Source of the DNA: Methylophilus aquaticus
GTDB lineage: Bacteria > Pseudomonadota > Gammaproteobacteria > Burkholderiales > Methylophilaceae
Reading direction: 5' to 3'
Length of the DNA stretch: 64,000 nt
Assembly (NCBI RefSeq): GCF_030769565.1
Contig: NZ_JAVCAP010000002.1
Location: forward strand, 124,001-188,000
Part shown: in pieces, positions 1 through 8,634 of the stretch
How the letters are laid out: each line of letters opens with the position of its first letter
How positions within the stretch are numbered: position 1 is the first letter of the stretch
Notes under the pieces: model-generated
Databases searched by the model: none
The model's input: the letters and a program-made list of their open reading frames with translations, nothing else
What the model was told of the DNA's origin: nothing
Made by a program: the position numbers and the translations under genes

Positions 1-645
1 CCTGCAACTGCAAATGGGAGTCCGGTTGTGAATGCCGGTCAGGTGCTGGCACCATTTGTTTCCAAGCAAAAAGAGGTGGGTGCCAAATTTGATTTTGGTA
101 AAGTGCGACTGACAACTGCTTATTTCACCACTGAGAAGCCCAGAGGAGTGACCAACACATCCAATATTTTTAAACAAGAAGGCAGCGAAGATCATCAAGG
201 CGTAGAGCTGATGACTTATGGAGAGGTTATGGCTGGCCTGCGATTGCTGGGCGGTGTGACATGGCTGGATACCAAACAAAAGAACACCAATAATGCTGCT
301 ACTGAAGGCAAGCGCACGATAGGCGTCCCTGATAAACAAGCTAATTTGGGCGTTGAGTGGGATGTGCGAGGGGCATCAGGATTGACCTTGGATGCACGCG
401 TGATTGTAACAGACAGTGTTTATGCCAATGCTGCCAATACACTTGAAGTACCCGGTTGGACAAGGCTGGATATTGGCGCACGCTATGTCACCGATATCAA
501 AGGTAAATTAGTCACTGTACGAGGCCGTGTAGATAATGTGACTGACCGTGACTACTGGGCCTCCAGTGGCGGGTTCCCTAATAATGGCTATCTGGTATTG
601 GGTGCGCCACGCATGGTCACCGTCAGTGCGCAACTCGATTTTTAA
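1..645 (+). CDS. TonB-dependent siderophore receptor, C-terminal part (5' end outside window)
   Basis: The frame is open from the first base, so the start codon and the plug domain lie upstream of the window. The visible 214 residues are outer-membrane beta-barrel strands of a TonB-dependent receptor. They show the late LTLDARV and YVTDIKGKLVTVRGRVDNVTD strand segments, then RDYWASSGG, and end on an aromatic residue (…VTVSAQLDF), as porin-like barrels do. The role inferred is uptake of a ferric siderophore across the outer membrane. A PepSY iron-regulated membrane protein follows within 15 bases, which is a common pairing for siderophore receptors. The ligand cannot be told from this fragment. 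Confidence 0.85.
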   Translation, partial: PATANGSPVVNAGQVLAPFVSKQKEVGAKFDFGKVRLTTAYFTTEKPRGVTNTSNIFKQEGSEDHQGVELMTYGEVMAGLRLLGGVTWLDTKQKNTNNAATEGKRTIGVPDKQANLGVEWDVRGASGLTLDARVIVTDSVYANAANTLEVPGWTRLDIGARYVTDIKGKLVTVRGRVDNVTDRDYWASSGGFPNNGYLVLGAPRMVTVSAQLDF

Positions 646-660
646 TGTTTGAATCTATTT

Positions 661-1965
661 ATGCGTCCATTCTTTCTTAAAGTGCACCGCTGGTTAGGCC
701 TGGCCAGCGCGCTGTTTTTGCTGCTGACCGGGCTGACCGGGGCGCTCATTTCGTGGGACCACGAGCTCGATGAATGGCTCAATCCGGCGTGGATGCATAG
801 CAGCGCAACGGGCGCACACTTGCCTTCACTTGCACTGGCACAACAGGTGGCCCATCGCTATCCGCAAGCACAGGTGACCTCGATTCCGCTTGCCGTGGAA
901 GCCGGGCATACCCTGTCAATTGGCGTGAAGTCGCAGGTTGATCCTAGCAGCGGCCAGCTGTATGACCTCGGGTTTAACCAGGTGTTTATGGACCCGGTCA
1001 CCGGGCAGGAACTGGGTAAGCGGGAGTGGGGTGCAGTGTGGCCGTTGGACCGTACCAACTTTGTCTCGTTCTTGTATAAACTGCATTACAGCCTGCATTT
1101 GCCCGAAATGTGGGGGATTGACCGCTGGGGTATCTGGCTGATGGGAATCGTCGCGATCATTTGGCTGATAGACAGCTTTGTCGGGGTTTACCTCACCTTG
1201 CCAAAGTCGGCAAAAGTGGCCAGACGCAAGCCGGGTGTATCCGCAACGATGTCCCATACGTCATTTGGCAAACGCTGGTTGCCTGCGTGGAAGATCCGCT
1301 GGAACAGTAGCGAGCATAAGCGCTACTTTGATCTGCATCGTGCGTTTGGTTTGTGGACATGGCTGCTGCTGATTATTCTGGCTTTTTCTGCGTTCGCACT
1401 CAATTTACGGCGTGAAGTGTTTATGCCGTTGATGCAATCAGCTTTTACATTGACGCCCACCCCCTTTGATTTACGCAAGCCACTGCCAAAATTGGAACAA
1501 GTGCCGCCTAACGTTGGTTTTGAACAGGTGCTGGCGCTGGCAATCCGTGACGCAAGGGCAAATGGCTGGCACGAGCCTGCCGGGCGCATTTCCTATAGTC
1601 TGCCTTATCAGCTGTTTAGCGTAGATTTTTACTCCCCTGACGCTGATCACGGCGTGGCCGGCGCAGGGCACAAGCGCTTGTACTACGATGCGATCGACGC
1701 CCGGCCATTGGGGCAGCGCATTCCATGGCAAGGGACGGCAGGAGACCTCATTTTGCAAGCGCAGTTCCCCTTACACTCAGGACGCATATTAGGCTTGCCG
1801 GGCAGAATTCTGATTTCTGTCATGGGTGTCGTGGTGGCCATGCTTTCTGTCACTGGCGTGTATTTATGGTGGAAAAAACGCAAGGCGAGAAAAGTATCCG
1901 TCATGATTGCGCAAGGCAGCACACAGCTGCATGCATACCGGCCCGATCGGGTGGATGTTTTTTGA
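661..1965 (+). CDS. PepSY-associated TM helix protein (iron-regulated inner-membrane protein)
   Basis: A 434-residue inner-membrane protein of the PepSY-TM/PiuB-like family. The N-terminus has the typical short tail then HRWLGLASALFLLLTGLTG as the first membrane helix. Further helices lie near residues 160-180, 225-250 and 385-410, with periplasmic PepSY-like segments between. Histidines near the helix ends (HRW; YSLHLPEMWG) could bind heme. Proteins of this family accompany siderophore receptors and are thought to pass electrons for reductive iron release. I chose ATG 661; a TTG at 649 in the same frame would add four residues. Neither has a strong ribosome binding site. It is probably translated from the same mRNA as the receptor before it. 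Confidence 0.83.
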   Translation: MRPFFLKVHRWLGLASALFLLLTGLTGALISWDHELDEWLNPAWMHSSATGAHLPSLALAQQVAHRYPQAQVTSIPLAVEAGHTLSIGVKSQVDPSSGQLYDLGFNQVFMDPVTGQELGKREWGAVWPLDRTNFVSFLYKLHYSLHLPEMWGIDRWGIWLMGIVAIIWLIDSFVGVYLTLPKSAKVARRKPGVSATMSHTSFGKRWLPAWKIRWNSSEHKRYFDLHRAFGLWTWLLLIILAFSAFALNLRREVFMPLMQSAFTLTPTPFDLRKPLPKLEQVPPNVGFEQVLALAIRDARANGWHEPAGRISYSLPYQLFSVDFYSPDADHGVAGAGHKRLYYDAIDARPLGQRIPWQGTAGDLILQAQFPLHSGRILGLPGRILISVMGVVVAMLSVTGVYLWWKKRKARKVSVMIAQGSTQLHAYRPDRVDVF

Positions 1966-2019
1966 GTCATTCACAAGCATAGTCATGCGATTGCATGGCT
2001 GTGATCTGAAATTCATATA

Positions 2020-2052
2020 GCAAGCCAACGAGTCATCACTCCTGTAGCCAGC
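2020..2052 (+). promoter_or_regulatory. Conserved leader motif, copy 1
   Basis: GCAAGCCAACGAGT, ten bases, then GTAGCCAGC, ending 23 bases before the ATG at 2076. The same two blocks occur before the receptor gene at 4683 with the same distance to the start codon. Function is unknown. It could be a 5'-untranslated control element. Confidence 0.5.
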
Positions 2053-2075
2053 CGTTACGTTACAAAGGGAGTTTT

Positions 2076-4244
2076 ATGATGCACTTGCAATATAAGCAGT
2101 TTCGTTATCGCGTCCTGGTCGCCGCCACAATGCTGGCTTTACCGTATGTCGTGTTCGCTGAAACGACAGAATCCAGCAAAGAGCTTGAATCACTGCCGGA
2201 AGTAAGGGTGGTTTCAACCGCTGCGAAAGACCAGCCTTCTGAGAAAACAAAGTCATATACGGTTAAATCTACTGCAACGGCGACACGTTTGAACACCAGC
2301 CTCCGCGAAACGCCGCAATCTATTTCGGTGATTACCCGTGAGCAGCTGGACGACTTTCGCGTATTCAGTGTGAATGATGCGCTGTCTTATGCAACAGGTA
2401 TTAAGGTCGAACAGTTTGAAACAGACCGCACCGAATATATGGCGCGCGGCCTTAATATTACTAATTTTCAGATAGATGGCCTCAGTACGCCAATCAGCTT
2501 TAGCGGTACGAACTATGGTGATCTGGATGTGGCATTGTATGACCGTATTGAAGTACTGCGCGGTGCCAATGGTTTATTAACGGGCACCGGTAACCCCTCT
2601 GCCACCATCAATTTTATTCGCAAACGTCCGACCAAAGATTTTCAGGCAAAAGCAAATTTCTCTTTGGGTTCTTGGGATAATCGCCGTCTCGATGCCGATG
2701 TATCAGGCAGTCTTAATGATGAGGGGAATGTGCGTGGGCGGTTGGTAGTCGCCAATCAACATAGAAACTCATACCTTGACCGCTACAGCACAGAAAGAAA
2801 CGTTGTTTACGGCGTGGTTGAAGCTGACTTAACTGACAGCACCAATCTGGCTATTGGACACACTTATCAGCAAAACGACGCGAGTGGCAATAACTTTGGT
2901 AGCTTGCCTTTACTTTACTCTGACGGCAGTAAACGTCACTACAAAGTGTCTGATTCAACTGCGCCAGACTGGAGTTACAGGAATGTAGGGACCAATATTA
3001 GCTTTATCGAACTTACACATGAGTTTAATAACGACTGGAAGCTTAAGGGGCAGTTGACCCATAAAGAAGTCAGCTCTAAAGGACGTCATCATTATATTGA
3101 TGGCACTGAAAACCGTTCCACGGGGTTGATTACATACACAAGCTATCCTTACATTTACGACTTTGCAACCAAAGACCATGTCGCGGATGTGTACGCCAAC
3201 GGACCTTTTGAGTTCGCAGGGCGCAAGCACGAGCTGGTTGTGGGTGCAACGATGAGTAAGACCTATATGAAAGAGTATTCACGAACAGGCAGCACGCTTG
3301 GCAACACTTTCGTAAGTAGCTTTGATGATATAGGCGATTTTCCGCTGCCAACGTTCGGTGCCGAGAGTAAATCCTCAGACTACAGGGCTACAACCACCAA
3401 TGTATATACCGCAGCTAAACTCAACCCTGCGGATGACTTAAAAGTGACGGTGGGCGGCAGCTTGCTGAGATACAAGTTGGACGGCGTGAGCTATGGTGTC
3501 GACCAAAGCGCAAAAGAAGACAATAAGTTCACACCGTATATCGGTGCCGTGTATGACTTGAATGACCTTCACTCCTTGTATGTGAGTTATGCGGGTATTT
3601 ACAGACCACAAGTGGAGCGCGGTGCCAACTTAAAAACACTCGCCCCGCTAAAAGGCAAGAATTACGAGACAGGCGTTAAAAGCGAATGGTTTGATAAAAA
3701 GTTAAATACCTCTTTTGCACTCTTTAAAACCGAGCAGGAAAATCAGGCGCAGCAGATTGAAACGGCCAATACTTCGGGCGGAACGGTCAATATTTATCAA
3801 GGTATTCAAGCGACAACCAAAGGCTATGAAGTTGATATGTCTGGTGAAGTGAATGATCACTTAAGCATGAGTGCTGGTTATACCCGCTTAATGAGTGTCA
3901 AAGATGACCAGGACCAGAATGTGAATCCATTTTTACCTAGACACATGGTGCATGTGAGCACGGTCTACAAAATGCCATTTGTTCAGGACTTAAAAGTGGG
4001 GGCAAGCCTCAACTGGCAGAGTGATGTGCATGTAGATATTGGCAGTGTGCGGTATGAACAGGAAAGTTACGCTGTTTTAAATTTGATGGCTAATTATAAA
4101 ATTGATCATCACTGGGATGCCGCTATTAACCTGTATAACGTGACAAACGAAAAATACTTGTCAAGCTTAAGGTATGCTTTCGCCGGTCAAGCCTATTACG
4201 CGGCGCCTGCAAGTGCGTTGGCCACCCTCACATGGAAGTATTAG
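2076..4244 (+). CDS. TonB-dependent siderophore receptor
   Basis: A complete outer-membrane receptor of 722 residues. Residues 1-29 form a signal peptide ending in VVFA. The plug domain follows, with RETPQSISVITREQLDDF and the YDRIEVLRGANGLLTGTGNPS segment typical of FhuE/FpvA/FoxA-type receptors. The rest is a 22-strand barrel ending in ALATLTWKY with a terminal aromatic. It imports a ferric siderophore using TonB-ExbBD energy. GGGAG at 2067-2071 fits the ATGATG start. The gene lies 110 bases after the PepSY gene and is closed by a strong terminator at 4304. No N-terminal signalling domain is visible, so FecIR-type signalling is unlikely. Siderophore type is not assignable. Confidence 0.93.
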   Translation: MMHLQYKQFRYRVLVAATMLALPYVVFAETTESSKELESLPEVRVVSTAAKDQPSEKTKSYTVKSTATATRLNTSLRETPQSISVITREQLDDFRVFSVNDALSYATGIKVEQFETDRTEYMARGLNITNFQIDGLSTPISFSGTNYGDLDVALYDRIEVLRGANGLLTGTGNPSATINFIRKRPTKDFQAKANFSLGSWDNRRLDADVSGSLNDEGNVRGRLVVANQHRNSYLDRYSTERNVVYGVVEADLTDSTNLAIGHTYQQNDASGNNFGSLPLLYSDGSKRHYKVSDSTAPDWSYRNVGTNISFIELTHEFNNDWKLKGQLTHKEVSSKGRHHYIDGTENRSTGLITYTSYPYIYDFATKDHVADVYANGPFEFAGRKHELVVGATMSKTYMKEYSRTGSTLGNTFVSSFDDIGDFPLPTFGAESKSSDYRATTTNVYTAAKLNPADDLKVTVGGSLLRYKLDGVSYGVDQSAKEDNKFTPYIGAVYDLNDLHSLYVSYAGIYRPQVERGANLKTLAPLKGKNYETGVKSEWFDKKLNTSFALFKTEQENQAQQIETANTSGGTVNIYQGIQATTKGYEVDMSGEVNDHLSMSAGYTRLMSVKDDQDQNVNPFLPRHMVHVSTVYKMPFVQDLKVGASLNWQSDVHVDIGSVRYEQESYAVLNLMANYKIDHHWDAAINLYNVTNEKYLSSLRYAFAGQAYYAAPASALATLTWKY

Positions 4245-4303
4245 CCATGAGGTTGATCTCGATTGCGGTGCGTTGAATCATGAAGTTTCATTTTTAAAAA
4301 TTA

Positions 4304-4334
4304 AACGCCCTGCCAGCCAGCAGGGCGTTTTTTA
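4304..4334 (+). terminator. Rho-independent terminator after the second receptor gene
   Basis: AACGCCCTG, an eight-base loop, CAGGGCGTT, then TTTTTA. A nine-pair GC-rich stem with a T-run sits 60 bases after the stop codon at 4244. Confidence 0.9.
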
Positions 4335-4338
4335 TTGA

Positions 4339-4549
4339 GAGACTTTTGTACGAATCAAAGTAAATACTAAAAAATGCATCACTTTTTCATCCTCGCGAAC
4401 GCGGGGATCCGTGTAAGTAATTGATTCAAATGGACTTCCGCTTTGCGAGCATTCGCTACGCGAGTTGCCTGCTAAAACCACCACGCGGGAATAACGGGCG
4501 CTTGATTTTTTGTTAAAAGTTGTCTTTTTTTAGTTAACGCAAAAGTATC
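4339..4549. mobile_element. MITE-like element, copy 1 (211 bp)
   Basis: Begins GAGACTTTTGTACGAATC and ends GTTAACGCAAAAGTATC, an imperfect terminal inverted repeat. ATTGA flanks both ends directly (4334-4338 and 4550-4554) as a 5-bp target-site duplication. It has no coding capacity. Its two ends match the element at 8635-8804. The interior holds a degenerate CCTCGCGAACGCGGGGATCC arm and about 40 extra bases compared with copy 2. It sits between the terminator of one receptor gene and the promoter of the next. Confidence 0.75.
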
Positions 4550-4583
4550 ATTGAGTATAAATATACTTTCGCAGTATGTTTTG

Positions 4584-4613
4584 TTGTTTAACTTAATGAG
4601 AATTGTTATCATT
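4584..4613 (+). promoter_or_regulatory. Promoter with overlapping Fur box
   Basis: AATGAGAATTGTTATCATT (4595-4613) matches the Fur consensus half-sites well. A candidate -35 (TTGTTT, 4584-4589) and -10 (TATCAT, 4607-4612) are 17 bases apart, so Fur-Fe(II) bound here would cover the -10. This predicts iron repression of the receptor gene at 4683. The promoter elements are weaker evidence than the Fur box. Confidence 0.78.
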
Positions 4614-4625
4614 AGGATTTTTATC

Positions 4626-4659
4626 GCAAGCCAACGAGTGATTGTCTCAAGTAGCCAGC
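4626..4659 (+). promoter_or_regulatory. Conserved leader motif, copy 2
   Basis: GCAAGCCAACGAGT, eleven bases, GTAGCCAGC, again ending 23 bases before the start codon (4683). With the promoter proposed at 4584-4612, the motif would lie close to the 5' end of the mRNA. Confidence 0.5.
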
Positions 4660-4682
4660 AATTCATATAAACGGGAGAAACC

Positions 4683-6896
4683 ATGCCTAAGGGCTTTAAT
4701 AAAAAGGCAATGACGATTGCGCTGATGTTGGCATTGCCGGCACTTGCAGTTGCTGAAGAGCAAATCGCTGAGAGTTCGCAAACGATGACTGAAGTAAAAG
4801 TGAAGTCACAGCGCATACAGGATGCCCCGAACAAGGGTTATCAGGCGACTAAAACGCGCGTTGGCAAAACCTATCAGGACCCACAAGATGTGCCACAAGC
4901 CGTCACCACATTGACCAGAGAGTTGCTGCATGATCAGCAAGTGGGTTCATTGCGTGAAGCCTTGCGTAACGTGGTTGGCTTGTCAGTGAATGCCGCAGAA
5001 GGCGGCCGTGCGGGGGATAACTTTAATCTGCGAGGCTTTTATACATTTGGTGATATCTACCTGGATAACATGCGTGATACCGCACAGTACAACCGTGAGA
5101 CATTTAACCTGGAACAAGTGGATGTGCTGCGCGGCTCTGCTGCGATGCTGTTTGGGCGCGGTCAGGCAGGTGGTGTAATTAACCAAGTGACCAAGATGGC
5201 TGAGTTGCAGGATAAGAACACGTTAACGGGTAGTCTGGGTAATTATGATTATCATCAGGTGACAGGGGACTTTAATAAGAAACTGACTGAAACTTCTGCA
5301 ATTCGCGTCAATGTGATGGACAGGCACGAAGAAACCTATCGTAAGAATCCAACCACAGGCGATAGACCAGAGTTTGACCGTCAAGGGATTGCGATTAGTT
5401 TTGGCGCAGGCATTGGAACAGAGAATGAGTTTTTCCTGAACCATGTATATACACAGACTCGTGATGTGCCTGACTTTGGTATTCGTTTCTTTAATAAACG
5501 ACCACAAAGCAATACTGCAAATGGCGCAAGCGATAAAACTTTCTGGGGGGCTAGCAATAACTTCGATGATAGTGATACACGGATAACCACGGGTATTTTT
5601 ACCCACAAATTTGATGATAATACACAGCTTAGAACTCAGTTGCGTCATGCGAGTTATCAGCGTGCTTATTGGGCGAAATTACCTCCTGGGAATACGGCAA
5701 CGCCAGCATTGCCGACGGTAAATAGTAGTGTAGGTTCAAATCAGGCGCGTTATCTTGACTATGAAACAATCAACTTGCAGTCGGATTTCAGCACCAAGCT
5801 TGAATTGGCGGGTATGAAGCATAGTCTGTTGACGGGTATTGAGTATTTAAACGAGAACTCCTACCGTGCAAACCTGGTGGACTTAGATAGTTCCTCCGGT
5901 TTCAATTTTAAACGACACACGTATGATCGAAGCAATCCAACCAAGTACGATGCAGATAATTATGCTGTATACGTGCAGGATAGCGTTGAATTTATTCCAA
6001 ACTGGACAGCGCTGGCGGGTATTCGCAGAGATGAAATGAAGGCTAATTACTCTGCCGCCACTTCACCTAAGCTTGATTTTGGCGAAAACAGTTATCGAAC
6101 CGGGTTGTCATGGCAGCCAAATTCTGACCGTCACTATTACGTGACTTTTAGTGACTCGTTTAGTCCAACGGCCGACTTGTATCAATTTACCACCGTGAGA
6201 CAGCCCGCTGAGCGAGCCAGAACGCTTGAGTTAGGCTCTAAATGGTTATTTATGGATGGGGATTTGGCTGTTAGAACAGCTTTGTTTACCACTACTAAAG
6301 ACTGGGAGCGTAATACAGACCTGTCAACGGCTGCTAATAACCCAATTCTGACAAAACGCCGGCGCACTAATGGTGTTGAGTTTGAGGTGACAGGTAAAGT
6401 TACCGATCGTTGGGATGTTTTTGCGGGGGTTGCTTTCCTGGATGCTCGAATTATTAATCCTGCTGTGAACGTTTGTGCCCAAATCGCCAATGGATGCCCA
6501 GTCGTTGGTCAAATTAACGTCGCCGATGCTCGTTTCGCGGGCGAACGCGCCAGAAATACGCCCATTGGCACATTTAATTTGTGGACGACCTATAAGCTCA
6601 CAGATGCCTGGAAAGTTGGCGGTGGCGTAGAAGCCAAAGGCGAGCGTTATGCGTATGTACCCACAGCAGTTGATGCAAGTGCAAGCTTTACGAATGGCCA
6701 TTTTAACCCTAACGCAGCACCAGGTTATGCACGCGTCGACCTGATGGCAGCTTACGAGCAGCCAAAATGGGCGGTTAGGCTCAATGTAAAAAACCTGATG
6801 GATAAAGTGTATTATGACGCAGTGTATGACAATGGTGGCTTGGTCGTGCCTGGCAACCGTCGCCAGGCGATCATCACTACCGAGTATAAATTCTAG
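4683..6896 (+). CDS. TonB-dependent siderophore receptor, Fiu/PiuA-type
   Basis: A 737-residue outer-membrane receptor with a signal peptide to about residue 24 (LALPALAVA). The plug carries DPQDVPQAVTTLTRELLHDQ and LEQVDVLRGSAAMLFGRGQAGG, and the barrel ends in RRQAIITTEYKF. The partner gene at 6905 encodes a PiuC/YbiX dioxygenase, nine bases downstream. That pairing marks Fiu/PiuA receptors for catecholate-type ferric siderophores, so a monomeric or dimeric catechol ligand is the best guess. GGGAG at 4673-4677 precedes the ATG. Expression is probably Fur-repressed through the box at 4595. Confidence 0.92.
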   Translation: MPKGFNKKAMTIALMLALPALAVAEEQIAESSQTMTEVKVKSQRIQDAPNKGYQATKTRVGKTYQDPQDVPQAVTTLTRELLHDQQVGSLREALRNVVGLSVNAAEGGRAGDNFNLRGFYTFGDIYLDNMRDTAQYNRETFNLEQVDVLRGSAAMLFGRGQAGGVINQVTKMAELQDKNTLTGSLGNYDYHQVTGDFNKKLTETSAIRVNVMDRHEETYRKNPTTGDRPEFDRQGIAISFGAGIGTENEFFLNHVYTQTRDVPDFGIRFFNKRPQSNTANGASDKTFWGASNNFDDSDTRITTGIFTHKFDDNTQLRTQLRHASYQRAYWAKLPPGNTATPALPTVNSSVGSNQARYLDYETINLQSDFSTKLELAGMKHSLLTGIEYLNENSYRANLVDLDSSSGFNFKRHTYDRSNPTKYDADNYAVYVQDSVEFIPNWTALAGIRRDEMKANYSAATSPKLDFGENSYRTGLSWQPNSDRHYYVTFSDSFSPTADLYQFTTVRQPAERARTLELGSKWLFMDGDLAVRTALFTTTKDWERNTDLSTAANNPILTKRRRTNGVEFEVTGKVTDRWDVFAGVAFLDARIINPAVNVCAQIANGCPVVGQINVADARFAGERARNTPIGTFNLWTTYKLTDAWKVGGGVEAKGERYAYVPTAVDASASFTNGHFNPNAAPGYARVDLMAAYEQPKWAVRLNVKNLMDKVYYDAVYDNGGLVVPGNRRQAIITTEYKF

Positions 6897-6904
6897 GAGT
6901 TAAC

Positions 6905-7585
6905 TTGCTGCTAACCTTGCCGGATGTGTTGCATCCAGATGAGTTGAAGACCATTCGCGGCCTGTTGCAGCAGGCACAATGGGTGGATGGACGCACCACC
7001 GCCGGTATTCAGGCAGCAACCGTTAAAAATAACCAGCAACTGGCCGAACAAGACCCGTTGCTGGAGCAAATTCGCAGGATCGTGTTGCAGGCATTGCATC
7101 GCGATCCTTTATTTTTTTCTGCGGCTTTGCCAGACAAAATTTTGCCGCCGTTTGTGAACCGTTATTCCGGCGAAACCAACCATTATGGCTTTCATGTCGA
7201 TAGTGCCATGCGCAGCATGCCGGATGGCAGTGCGCGCGTACGCGCCGATGTTTCCGCCACACTCTTTTTTAATGATCCTGATGAGTATGAGGGCGGTGAG
7301 CTGGTGGTGCAGGACGTATTTGGTGACCAGCGCATCAAGCTCAAGGCGGGTTCAATCGTCATTTACCCTTCCAGCTCAGTGCATGCGGTGACCCCTGTGA
7401 CTCGTGGGGAGCGACTGGCCAGCTTTATGTTTATCCAGAGCATGGTGCGTGATGCAGGGCACAGGCGCATGCTGTTTGATATGGATATGGCCTTGGTCAG
7501 GTTGCGTCAGCAGCACGGTGAAACCGCGGAGGTGGTGCAACTGACAGGTGTTTACCATAACCTTTTGCGCCAGTGGGCTTTATAA
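6905..7585 (+). CDS. piuC: Fe(II)/2-oxoglutarate dioxygenase, PKHD-type (PiuC/YbiX family)
   Basis: A 226-residue cytoplasmic enzyme at full family length. It has the PKHD-type fold with the iron ligands H-x-D in YGFHVDSAMRS and the distal H in SSSVHAVTPVTRGER, where the following Arg would bind 2-oxoglutarate. Start is TTG 6905, set by AGGAG at 6895-6899 and by the typical N-terminus LLTLPDVLHPDE. It is encoded nine bases after the Fiu-like receptor, as ybiX follows fiu in E. coli and piuC accompanies piuA in Pseudomonas. Its substrate is not established; hydroxylation of an imported siderophore is often proposed. Confidence 0.92.
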   Translation: MLLTLPDVLHPDELKTIRGLLQQAQWVDGRTTAGIQAATVKNNQQLAEQDPLLEQIRRIVLQALHRDPLFFSAALPDKILPPFVNRYSGETNHYGFHVDSAMRSMPDGSARVRADVSATLFFNDPDEYEGGELVVQDVFGDQRIKLKAGSIVIYPSSSVHAVTPVTRGERLASFMFIQSMVRDAGHRRMLFDMDMALVRLRQQHGETAEVVQLTGVYHNLLRQWAL

Positions 7586-7591
7586 ATACGC

Positions 7592-8632
7592 ATGCAAGCA
7601 CTTTCCTTATTACAACACTATGCGCAACAAGCGCAATCACTCTTGCCTGCCGATACTTGGCATTATCTGCAATCGGATGCCGGGTGCGGGCAGCAGAGCC
7701 TGGCTAATGTGCAAAGCTGGCAATCTGTGAAACTTTGCCCGCGCCCACTGGCAACTTTAAAGTATCCCAATACACGCTGCGAGCTGTTTGGCGAGCGCTG
7801 GGAACATCCGATCATGCTGGCGCCTGTGGCTTATCAAAAGCTGTTTCATGCGGATGGCGAGGTGGGTTCGGCGGTCGCCTGCAATGCCCAGCAGGGACAA
7901 ATGCTGGTGAGTAGCCTGGCCAGCCAACCGCTTGAAGAGATTATTTCGCAGGCGCAGCAACCCTTGTGGTTTCAGTTGTACTGGCAAGGTGACCGCCCGC
8001 GTACGCTCGCCTTGCTACAAAAAGCCCTGGCGGCCGGGTACAGCGCCGTGGTGTTTACCGTAGATGCGCCAGTCAAGCAGGCGGTGATGGATTTGCCAGC
8101 AGGCATCTCTGCGGTTAATTTGTCACAGCCCCTTGCGCCAAAGGCTATCACTGCCGGGCAAAGCCAGGTATTTGATGGCTGGATGTCGCAAGCGCCCGAT
8201 TGGGAGGATGTGGCCTGGTTACGAGATCAGTGTCCCGTGCCTTTCTTGCTGAAAGGGCTGATGCATGTGGAAGATGCCAGGCAGGCCGCAGGCCTGGGGT
8301 GTGATGGACTCATTATTTCCAACCATGGTGGCCGGGTGCTGGATACTACACCGACGGTCGTACAGGTGTTGCCTGCCATTGCAGAGGCTGTGGGCGGACA
8401 ATGCAAACTGATTGTCGATAGCGGTATTCGCAGCGGGCAAGATGTATTCAAGGCCCTAGCTTTGGGCGCGGATGCTGTCTGCGTCGGCCGACCTTATCTC
8501 TGGGGGCTGGCTGCCGAAGGCGCAATGGGCGTGGCCAAAGTGATTCGCACCTTGCGCGATGAGCTTGAAATGACCATGGCATTGACCGGCGTTGCCAACT
8601 TGAAAGCGATACGCAAGACCGCATTGTTTTAA
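7592..8632 (+). CDS. FMN-dependent alpha-hydroxy-acid oxidase/dehydrogenase
   Basis: A 346-residue TIM-barrel flavoprotein of the glycolate oxidase/L-lactate dehydrogenase (LldD) family. Signature segments are LIISNHGGRVLDTTPT, with the catalytic His and the substrate-binding Arg, and IVDSGIRSGQDVFKALALGA with the FMN phosphate site. It lies six bases after the dioxygenase gene, so it is very probably in the same iron-regulated operon. That position suggests a substrate linked to siderophore handling rather than plain lactate growth, but this is inference. Lactate, glycolate or another 2-hydroxy acid all remain possible. A MITE-like element is inserted right at its stop codon (8630-8632). Confidence 0.88.
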   Translation: MQALSLLQHYAQQAQSLLPADTWHYLQSDAGCGQQSLANVQSWQSVKLCPRPLATLKYPNTRCELFGERWEHPIMLAPVAYQKLFHADGEVGSAVACNAQQGQMLVSSLASQPLEEIISQAQQPLWFQLYWQGDRPRTLALLQKALAAGYSAVVFTVDAPVKQAVMDLPAGISAVNLSQPLAPKAITAGQSQVFDGWMSQAPDWEDVAWLRDQCPVPFLLKGLMHVEDARQAAGLGCDGLIISNHGGRVLDTTPTVVQVLPAIAEAVGGQCKLIVDSGIRSGQDVFKALALGADAVCVGRPYLWGLAAEGAMGVAKVIRTLRDELEMTMALTGVANLKAIRKTALF

Positions 8633-8634
8633 CT

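Noticed and set aside
1981-2000. Imperfect palindrome AGTCATGCGATTGCATGGCT after the PepSY gene
   Set aside because: Several mismatches and no T-run; not convincing as terminator or operator.
4596-4670. A 24-codon leader reading frame (starts MRIVIIRIFIASQRV) overlapping the Fur box and the conserved leader motif; the first six codons of the motif differ from copy 1 only at synonymous third positions
   Set aside because: The proposed promoter places the transcript start after its ATG, copy 1 has no start codon in the matching frame, and two synonymous differences are too few to prove coding.
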